Positions 22,501-28,437 of a DNA stretch of 28,437 nt are shown piece by piece. Made by a program: the position numbers and the translations under genes. The stretch is from the NCBI GenBank assembly GCA_002438505.1, contig DJPI01000075.1, positions 1 to 28,437 on the forward strand, in the 5' to 3' direction. Numbering within the stretch: the stretch's first letter is position 1; every line of letters begins with the position of its first letter. The DNA is from Ruminococcaceae bacterium UBA6416. Lineage in GTDB: Bacteria > Bacillota > Clostridia > Oscillospirales > Acutalibacteraceae. The notes beneath the pieces were generated by a model that did not search any database, was not told the DNA's origin, and saw only the letters and a list, made by a program, of their open reading frames with translations.

Positions 22501-23985
22501 TCAGATGTGATATAAATTGTCGTTTTCATAATCCGGTTCAGTGGTGAGGTCAACGCCGAGCTTTGAAAAAATCTTTCTGTCCGGCGAGGAAAGGATAACC
22601 GTGCAATGAACCTGAGCGCCCTTGAGCATCGGCAAAAAGGAGAGTGCCTTTGCGGCGTTTCTGTTTGTTGCCGCGGCAACGGAAAGCGCAACAAGAATTT
22701 CATCAACATGAAGGCGCGGATTGCGGCTTCCGAGATAGTTGACCTTGAGGCTTTGCACCGGCTCAATGAGGTCTGAGGGAATCAGCTCAAGGCTGTCGTC
22801 AATTTTTGCAAGGTACTTGAGCGCGTTGAGAACGAGCGCACTCGCCGCACCGAGGAGGTTCTTTGTTTTTCCGGTGAGAACCGTTCCGTCCGCAAGCTCA
22901 ATGGCGGCGGCCGGAGCGCCGGTTTCCTCTGCAATTCTGTTTGCGGCAGAGACAACCTTTCTGTCGGCCGGAGTGATGTCCGCCTTGCTCAAAAGCAGCT
23001 CAAGCTTTTCAATCTCCTTTTGGGTCTCAAGCCCTTTTCTGCGGTCGCAGAGGGCTTTATAGTAGCGGCGGATGATTTCCTGCTTTGCGGCATAGCAGAC
23101 GGCCTCATCGTCAAAAATGCAGTAGCCTGCCATGTTCACACCCATGTCCGTCGGTGATTTATAAGGTGAATGGCCATAGATGTTTTCAAACATTGCCTGA
23201 AGAACCGGAAAAATTTCAATGTCCCGGTTATAGTTGACGGTCTTGATGTTGTATGCGTCAAGGTGGAACGGGTCAAGCATATTCACATCGTTGAGATCTG
23301 CTGTTGCGGCCTCATAGGCAAGATTGACCGGATGACCGAGCGGAAGGTTCCAGATTGGAAAGGTTTCAAACTTTGCGTAACCGGCTTCAATTCCGCGCAG
23401 ATGCTCGTGATAAAGCTGAGAAAGGCAGGTTGCCATTTTTCCGCTTCCGGGACCGGGTGCCGTCACAACAACAAGGCGGCGCGAGGTTTCAATGTATTCG
23501 TTTTTGCCGTAGCCCGTTTCGGAGATGATTTTTTTGACGTTTGACGGATAGCCCTCAATTTTGTAATGGATAAACACAGGAACGCCGAGTGCGCGCAGCT
23601 TCTGCTTAAAAACATCCGCCGAACTCTGGCCGCTGTACTGCGTGATAACAACGGAACCGACATAAAGCCCAACGCTGCGGAAAAGGTCAATAAGACGCAA
23701 AACCTCCATGTCATATGAAATGTTGAGGTCGCCGCGCAGCTTTTTGCTTTCAATCGCGCCTGCACTGACGGCAATAACAATCTCCGCCTCATCCTTAAGC
23801 TCAAGCAGCATTCTCAGCTTGCTGTCCGGTTCAAAGCCCGGAAGAACGCGTGAGGCGTGGTTATCGTCAAAAAGCTTTCCGCCGAACTCCATATAAAGCT
23901 TTCCGCCGAAACGCGAGATGCGCTTGCGGATTTGCTCGGACTGTGTTTTGATGTATTTTTCGTTATCAAAGCCGGTTTTAAACAT
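22501..23985 (-). CDS. DUF1846 family protein
   Basis: A 494-residue protein typical in length and sequence of the DUF1846 family of Firmicutes. Segments such as RISRFGGKLYMEFGGKLFDD, FKQKLRALGVP, VVVTAPGPGSGKMATCLSQL, KSPTDMGVNMAGYCI and NYLGSRNPRLHVDE are highly characteristic. The PGPGSGK segment looks like a phosphate-binding loop, so a nucleotide-dependent role is possible, but biochemical function is not settled. The start at 23985 has GGAGAG 9 nt upstream, better than the TTG two codons earlier. It is monocistronic, between two terminators. Confidence 0.9.
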   Translation of the reverse strand: MFKTGFDNEKYIKTQSEQIRKRISRFGGKLYMEFGGKLFDDNHASRVLPGFEPDSKLRMLLELKDEAEIVIAVSAGAIESKKLRGDLNISYDMEVLRLIDLFRSVGLYVGSVVITQYSGQSSADVFKQKLRALGVPVFIHYKIEGYPSNVKKIISETGYGKNEYIETSRRLVVVTAPGPGSGKMATCLSQLYHEHLRGIEAGYAKFETFPIWNLPLGHPVNLAYEAATADLNDVNMLDPFHLDAYNIKTVNYNRDIEIFPVLQAMFENIYGHSPYKSPTDMGVNMAGYCIFDDEAVCYAAKQEIIRRYYKALCDRRKGLETQKEIEKLELLLSKADITPADRKVVSAANRIAEETGAPAAAIELADGTVLTGKTKNLLGAASALVLNALKYLAKIDDSLELIPSDLIEPVQSLKVNYLGSRNPRLHVDEILVALSVAAATNRNAAKALSFLPMLKGAQVHCTVILSSPDRKIFSKLGVDLTTEPDYENDNLYHI

Positions 23986-24030
23986 CTTCAAATTCTCTCC
24001 GATTCCAAAAGTAAATTACGGGCATAATTT

Positions 24031-24072
24031 TTCCGCCGCTGACGGAAAAAGCTTCTGTTTCCGGCGGCGGAA
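24031..24072. other. Leader hairpin upstream of the DUF1846 gene
   Basis: TTCCGCCG (24031-24038) pairs perfectly with CGGCGGAA (24065-24072), with an inner GGAAA/TTTCC stem. It lies about 45 nt upstream of the DUF1846 start. No T-run follows it in either direction. No known RNA family is recognised. Confidence 0.45.
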
Positions 24073-24134
24073 TATATCTGAAATAATATATCAAAAATTC
24101 TTTCCTTTTTCAACAGGTAAGGAAATTTTTTTCA

Positions 24135-24163
24135 AAAAAGCGCCTGCCGTTTTTCCGGCAGGC
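24135..24163 (-). terminator. Terminator of the gltX-glnS-membrane protein operon
   Basis: On the minus strand GCCTGCCG (24163-24156) pairs with CGGCAGGC (24149-24142), with a 6-nt loop, then GC and T6 (24140-24135). Confidence 0.88.
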
Positions 24164-24182
24164 ACAGTTAAGAAAGCTAAGA

Positions 24183-24911
24183 TTACTTTTTGCGGGCAGG
24201 GAGAAGCCGTCTCATCGGCTTTTTTCTCTTATATGTCTTAGTTGACTGAATGGGTGAGCTGATGAGCATATTGGCGAGAATTGTCCAAAGAATGATGAGC
24301 ATGAAAATTCCGAACACTCCGTAAAAACCGGCGGAAAGCGTTGCGCTTGTAACGGTCAGAATTGCCGTTGCAAGGGTGATGAGAGTGTTGTCCGAAAAAA
24401 GGGAAACAAGGTCGGTGAGGTTGACGTCGCCGTTCGTGATTTTTGAAAAAGCATCGTTTGAAACAAAAATGCAGGCGAGGGAAACCGCAAGACCGGCACC
24501 GCAAAGGATGAACAAAACATTGCGCCTTTTCTTTGAGTTTGCAAGAGCGGAAACAACCGCAATCGCAACAAGAACAAGGAGAACAACCGCAAACAAAGCG
24601 GCAAATGCATAGATGTCCGGCAGAATGGGCTTTGCAACCTCGGTAAAGGTTTTTGTTGCAACCTCGGTAAAGGTTTTTGCGTCCTCACCGGTTTTCGGCG
24701 TTGAGGTTACTGCCATTTTAATCAGCTCAAAGAGCGAATATTCATAGGTTGTTGAAATTTTTCCGCTTGAAAGCTGAGAGACGGCAGAGATGAGGTTGTT
24801 GATTGTGTCATTGGAATTTCCAACAACAAAGGTGAACAGCTTGAGGAAAATTCCGATGGCGATTCCGCCAACGGCAATGATGGGAGTAACAATTCTGTAT
24901 GCTGTTTTCAT
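24183..24911 (-). CDS. Four-helix membrane protein, unknown function
   Basis: A 242-residue integral membrane protein with hydrophobic segments at about 7-31, 105-130, 136-157 and 175-220, the last long enough for two helices, and a basic C-terminal tail. No known domain is recognised. The outside loop after helix 1 contains an eight-residue repeat, TFTEVA(T)K, made by a perfect 24-bp tandem duplication. The start at 24911 has AGGAAG 7 nt upstream; the longer frame is not supported. It follows glnS by 22 nt, so it is probably in the gltX-glnS transcript. Confidence 0.65.
   Translation of the reverse strand: MKTAYRIVTPIIAVGGIAIGIFLKLFTFVVGNSNDTINNLISAVSQLSSGKISTTYEYSLFELIKMAVTSTPKTGEDAKTFTEVATKTFTEVAKPILPDIYAFAALFAVVLLVLVAIAVVSALANSKKRRNVLFILCGAGLAVSLACIFVSNDAFSKITNGDVNLTDLVSLFSDNTLITLATAILTVTSATLSAGFYGVFGIFMLIILWTILANMLISSPIQSTKTYKRKKPMRRLLPARKK
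24632..24679. repeat. Perfect 24-bp tandem duplication inside a gene
   Basis: 24632-24655 and 24656-24679 are identical and adjacent. The unit is a multiple of three, so it adds eight residues without a frameshift. Confidence 0.95.
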
Positions 24912-24933
24912 ATCAATGCTTCCTTTCGTAAAA

Positions 24934-26586
24934 TTATTTCCAGGAGGAGTTGAGGGCAACGGTGCGGTTGAAAACAAGGTGATTTTCATCCGATGTTGTG
25001 TCAACGCAGAAATAGCCCTGTCTCATGAACTGGAAGGTATCGCCGGGCTTGAGGTCTTTGACCCCGCCCTCAAGGCGGCAGCCGTTGAGAACAACAAGCG
25101 ATTCAGGGTTGAGGTTGTTTTTGAAGCTTCCCTTTGACTCGTCAGAGGGATTCGGAACATTGAAAAGGCGGTCATAAAGCCTTGCTTCAAACTCGGTGCT
25201 GTGGTCGCTGACCCAGTGGAGGGTACCCTTGACCTTCCTTCCGTCCGGGGAGTTTCCACCCTTGCTTGCCGGGTCATATGTGCAGTGAACGCAGGTCACC
25301 TCGCCGTTTTCATCGGTGTCATAGCCAACGCATTTGACGAAATATGCGCCTCTGAGCCTGACCTCGTTGCCCGGAAAGAGACGGAAATACTTCTTCGGCG
25401 GTTCAATCATGAAGTCCTCTTTTTCAACAAAAATTTCTCTTGAAAAAACGGTCTTTCTTGTTCCCATTTCCGGCCTGTCCTGATTGACCGGAAGTTCAAT
25501 TTCCTCAATCTGTCCCTCGGGATAATTGTCAATGACAACCTTGAGCGGACGGAGAACCGCCATCGCCCTCGGTGCGTTTTTGTTGAGGTCGTCTCTGACG
25601 CAGGCTTCAAGAAGGCCGAAGTCAACAACGGAGTATGCCTTTGAAACACCAACGCGGTCAATGAAGTCGCGGATTGCGGCCGGGGTATATCCGCGGCGCC
25701 TCATTCCGCAGATTGTTGCCATTCTCGGGTCGTTCCAGCCGTCAACAATGCCCTCTTTAACAAGCTGGAGACATTTGCGCTTGCTTGTCAGGCAATAGTT
25801 GAGGTTAAGGCGGGCAAACTCAATCTGTCTTGACGGATGAGGGAGCTCAAGCTCGCGCAGGAACCAGTCGTAAAGCGGACGGTGGTTTTCAAACTCAAGC
25901 GAGCACAGCGAATGGGTAACACCCTCTTTGGTGTCTGAAAGCGGATGAGCAAAGTCATAAAGCGGATAGACGCACCACTTGTCTCCGGTCTGGTGATGAG
26001 TAACGTGAGCAATGCGATAAATTACCGGGTCGCGCATATTCATATTGGGCGAGGCCATGTCAATCTTTGCGCGCAGAACCCTTGCTCCGTCAGGAAATTC
26101 ACCGGCGGTCATCCGGGCAAACAGGTCAAGGTTTTCCTCAACCGAACGGTTTCTGAACGGGCTTTCCGTGCCGGGCTCGGTGAGGGTACCTCTTGACTTG
26201 CTTATCTCCTCGGCGGAGAGGTCGCAAACATAGGCCTTTCCCCTTTTGATAAGCTCGATTGCACATTCGTGAATGAAGTCAAAATAGCTTGAAGCATAAA
26301 GAACCTCGTTCCACTGATAGCCGAGCCACTTGATGTCCTCCATGATTGCGTCAACATATTCGGTATCCTCTTTTGAAGGATTGGTGTCGTCAAGACGAAG
26401 GTTGCATTTTCCGCCGTATTTTTTGGCAATGCTGAAGTTGATTTGAATTGCCTTTGCGTGGCCAATGTGGAGATATCCGTTCGGCTCGGGCGGAAAACGG
26501 GTCTGAACGTGGTCATAGACGCCGTTTTTGAGATCCTCGTCAATAAAGTCATGAATAAAATTGGACGGTGCGGTGTATTCTTCCAT
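24934..26586 (-). CDS. glnS: Glutaminyl-tRNA synthetase
   Basis: A 550-residue class I synthetase that charges tRNA-Gln directly. PPEPNGYLHIGHAK carries the HIGH motif (40-43), LRLDDTNP follows, and the KMSKS-equivalent is LTSKRK (266-271), a variant of the usual MSKRK. The C-terminal anticodon-binding beta-barrels are complete. Length is normal. AAAGGA lies upstream of the ATG. Many Firmicutes lack GlnRS and use GluRS plus GatCAB, so its presence is informative. It lies 24 nt after gltX. Confidence 0.96.
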   Translation of the reverse strand: MEEYTAPSNFIHDFIDEDLKNGVYDHVQTRFPPEPNGYLHIGHAKAIQINFSIAKKYGGKCNLRLDDTNPSKEDTEYVDAIMEDIKWLGYQWNEVLYASSYFDFIHECAIELIKRGKAYVCDLSAEEISKSRGTLTEPGTESPFRNRSVEENLDLFARMTAGEFPDGARVLRAKIDMASPNMNMRDPVIYRIAHVTHHQTGDKWCVYPLYDFAHPLSDTKEGVTHSLCSLEFENHRPLYDWFLRELELPHPSRQIEFARLNLNYCLTSKRKCLQLVKEGIVDGWNDPRMATICGMRRRGYTPAAIRDFIDRVGVSKAYSVVDFGLLEACVRDDLNKNAPRAMAVLRPLKVVIDNYPEGQIEEIELPVNQDRPEMGTRKTVFSREIFVEKEDFMIEPPKKYFRLFPGNEVRLRGAYFVKCVGYDTDENGEVTCVHCTYDPASKGGNSPDGRKVKGTLHWVSDHSTEFEARLYDRLFNVPNPSDESKGSFKNNLNPESLVVLNGCRLEGGVKDLKPGDTFQFMRQGYFCVDTTSDENHLVFNRTVALNSSWK

Positions 26587-26610
26587 GGTATATTATCCTT
26601 TCGTTCGCGG

Positions 26611-28272
26611 TCAGGAGAGCTTTTCGGCCGCGGCATTAAGTCTGTTGAGTACCCTTTCCTTTCCGAGAACGGTCATGATTGAAAAAAGGTCGGGTGTGTT
26701 CTTTCTTCCGGTAACGGCAACGCGGACAATGGACGAAACATCGCCAACATGGCCGAGATACTGCTGAGGATTCTTTTTGAATTCCTTAACATTCGGGGTG
26801 AAGCCGAGCGGCTCACACAGCTCTTTCATGTGAGAGAACCATTCGTTGTTGTCTGCGGCCTGTTCATATGACGCGGCATAGGTCTCAATAACCTTTTTGG
26901 CCGTTTCCTTTGAGATGTTTTCCGGAAGCTCGGAAAGGTCGCCGGAAAATTCCTCGTCAAAGAAAAATGAAACATATTCTCCAATCTCACTGAACTTTGC
27001 AATGTCCTTTCTGGGCTTTGCGGTACCTCTGTCGATTGAAAAAATCGCCTTTGAATATTCCTCGTCCTTTGAAAGCAGGGAGTAAAGCTTTTGGTCATAA
27101 TTCTTCGCCCAGTCGAGTGCATAGGAAAGAACCTTTTCGGCGCTCATTTTTGAAATGACGTTTTTGCTGACATCAGTGAGCTTTGTCAGGTCAAACAGCG
27201 CTCCGGAAACGCTCATTTTTTTAAGATTAAACGGGAATGCGCCGCAGTCCGCGTCCGGATTTGCTCTGCGCCAATCTTCAAAGTTTGAGTTTGCAAGGGT
27301 GAGAAGATATTCAATCACGCTCTCCTTCGGAAAGCCCTCCTCGGCGTAATAAGTAACCGCCGCCTCGGGATCCTTGCGTTTTGAAAGCTTGCGCTTTGAG
27401 CCGTTTTCCTCCTTCATTATGGGAGAAATGTGGGCATATTTCGGCGCCTTGAAGCCGCAGACGGAGAAGAGCTGAATGTGGGTCGGAACGGAGGAGATCC
27501 ATTCATCGCCCCTGGTCACATGGGTTGTTCTCATGAAATGGTCATCAACGGCGTGGGCAAAGTGATAGGTTGGAATTGAGTCCGTCTTGAGAAGAACAAT
27601 GTCCTGAATGTTTTCCGGCATTTCAATTTTGCCCTTAATGAGATCGGTGAAGGTGATTCGTTTATCCTCGCTTCCGGGGGAGCGGAGTCTGAGTGTATAT
27701 GGCTTCCCCTCTTCAATGAGCTTTTTCTGCTCCTCAAAGGAAAGGTTTCTGCATTTTGCCCATTTTCCAAAGTAGCCTTTAATGAGCGTTCCCTCTTTTT
27801 CCTGCTGCTCTCTGAGGGCGGAAAGCTCGTCCTCCGTGCAGAAACAAGGGTAAGCAAGACCCTTTTCAACGAGCGACTTTGCAACAACATGATAGATGCC
27901 GGCGCGTTTGCTCTGGGTATAAGGTCCGTATGCACCCTGTTCCTCATTAAAGCCCATAACACCCTCGTCCGGTGTTACGCCGAAAGCCTTGAGGCCTTTG
28001 ATAATTTCCGAAACGCCGTCCTCAATTTCGCGCTTTTTATCGGTATCTTCAATTCTGAGCATGAAAACGCCGCCGGTCATCTGCGCGTTAAGTTTTGAAA
28101 TCAGCGCGGCAAAAAGGCCACCGATATGAAGAAAGCCCGTTGGACTCGGCGCGAATCTTGTCACACGCGCACCCTCCGCAAGACCACGCGGCGGAAAAAG
28201 CTTTTCAAGGTCATCGGGCGTTTGAGTAACCTCCGGAAAAAGAAGCTCGGCAAGAGCCTTGTTCTCGTCCAA
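26611..28272 (-). CDS. gltX: Glutamyl-tRNA synthetase
   Basis: A 553-residue class I synthetase for tRNA-Glu. APSPTGFLHIGG holds the HIGH-type motif (49-52) and KLSKRKD the KMSKS-type motif (295-301). YPCFCTEDEL is family-typical. The first about 35 residues form an extension before the catalytic domain. The start is TTG, with GGGGGA 8 nt upstream. It is the first gene of the gltX-glnS operon. Confidence 0.95.
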   Translation of the reverse strand: MDENKALAELLFPEVTQTPDDLEKLFPPRGLAEGARVTRFAPSPTGFLHIGGLFAALISKLNAQMTGGVFMLRIEDTDKKREIEDGVSEIIKGLKAFGVTPDEGVMGFNEEQGAYGPYTQSKRAGIYHVVAKSLVEKGLAYPCFCTEDELSALREQQEKEGTLIKGYFGKWAKCRNLSFEEQKKLIEEGKPYTLRLRSPGSEDKRITFTDLIKGKIEMPENIQDIVLLKTDSIPTYHFAHAVDDHFMRTTHVTRGDEWISSVPTHIQLFSVCGFKAPKYAHISPIMKEENGSKRKLSKRKDPEAAVTYYAEEGFPKESVIEYLLTLANSNFEDWRRANPDADCGAFPFNLKKMSVSGALFDLTKLTDVSKNVISKMSAEKVLSYALDWAKNYDQKLYSLLSKDEEYSKAIFSIDRGTAKPRKDIAKFSEIGEYVSFFFDEEFSGDLSELPENISKETAKKVIETYAASYEQAADNNEWFSHMKELCEPLGFTPNVKEFKKNPQQYLGHVGDVSSIVRVAVTGRKNTPDLFSIMTVLGKERVLNRLNAAAEKLS

Positions 28273-28297
28273 AAAAAATCCCCCTTTTAATTCTGTG

Positions 28298-28326
28298 ATT
28301 ATTCAATATATTATCGCAAATTTCAA
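28298..28326 (-). promoter_or_regulatory. Promoter of the gltX operon
   Basis: On the minus strand TTGAAA (28326-28321), a 17-nt spacer and AATAAT (28303-28298), 25 nt before the TTG start. No T-box leader fits in this short distance. Confidence 0.6.
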
Positions 28327-28402
28327 TAGAAATAGCAAGGGGTTGGGCTTAATTTCCTTTCATTTTTTTGTTGGTTTTCGCAGGATGGGATTATGGTGAA
28401 TT

Positions 28403-28437
28403 CTAGATGCCGGAGCTAGACGCTAGATGCTAGATGC
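28403..28437. repeat. Heptamer repeat at the window end
   Basis: CTAGATG, six other bases, CTAGACG, CTAGATG, CTAGATG and then the window edge. The reverse complement contains CATCTAG, close to the CATCTAA units near 155-168. The array continues beyond the window. Confidence 0.7.

Noticed and set aside
28273..28437. T-box leader upstream of gltX
   Set aside because: A promoter lies only 25 nt before the start codon, leaving no room for a T-box, and no T-box core sequence is seen.
1..28437. tRNA or rRNA genes
   Set aside because: No cloverleaf with a GTTCRA arm or rRNA-like sequence was noticed on either strand. A tRNAscan run would be decisive.

Overview
This window looks like chromosomal DNA of a mid-GC clostridial gut bacterium, probably an Oscillospirales/Ruminococcaceae-like member. 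That is inferred from strong AGGAGG-type ribosome sites, TTGACA/TATAAT promoters, a complete rnfCDGEAB operon, and Firmicutes families such as DUF1846 and a DivIVA-like protein. No 16S, tRNA or other taxonomic marker is present, so no finer placement is claimed.

Layout. 1-545 is a non-coding-looking stretch that holds a compact convergent two-promoter locus: a 22-residue hydrophobic peptide gene (336-404), an opposing perfect promoter (506-534), a shared bidirectional terminator (416-456) and matching inverted repeats at the two RNA 5' ends. I read it as a type I toxin-antitoxin-like module. 669-4832 (+) carries a polysaccharide deacetylase, a zinc-ribbon/SH3 membrane protein and a GH2 glycosidase. 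4860-6910 (-) is an operon of a DUF218 (YdcF-like) protein, a SecB-like chaperone and a foldase-like lipoprotein. 7104-11521 (+) has glmS, a DivIVA-like coiled-coil protein, a large acidic membrane protein with a degenerate signal-peptidase fold, and a 45-residue amphipathic peptide gene.

11590-14174 is a 2.5-kb AT-rich restriction-modification insertion. It sits exactly at the 3' end of rnfB and is bounded by a perfect 49-bp direct repeat that copies the last 15 codons plus stop of rnfB. Both R-M genes are broken as written. The endonuclease has a 73-bp extra segment bounded by 38-bp direct repeats. The methyltransferase has a frameshift at a T6G slippery site. Each is restored to one complete frame by a single simple change.

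14127-21119 (-) is one long operon: apbE, a NusG-domain-II protein, a Gx-type membrane protein and rnfCDGEAB. It encodes the ion-pumping ferredoxin:NAD+ oxidoreductase together with the flavin transferase that matures RnfD and RnfG. 21301-22416 (+) is an iron-dependent alcohol dehydrogenase, divergent from apbE, with clear back-to-back promoters. 22501-28272 (-) holds a DUF1846 gene, a four-helix membrane protein with a fresh 24-bp tandem repeat, glnS and gltX. Degenerate heptamer repeats (CTAGATG/CATCTAA) occur near both ends of the window.

Most notable: (1) the toxin-antitoxin-like locus at 172-544; (2) the R-M insertion with a long target duplication; (3) the two precisely reversible lesions inside it.
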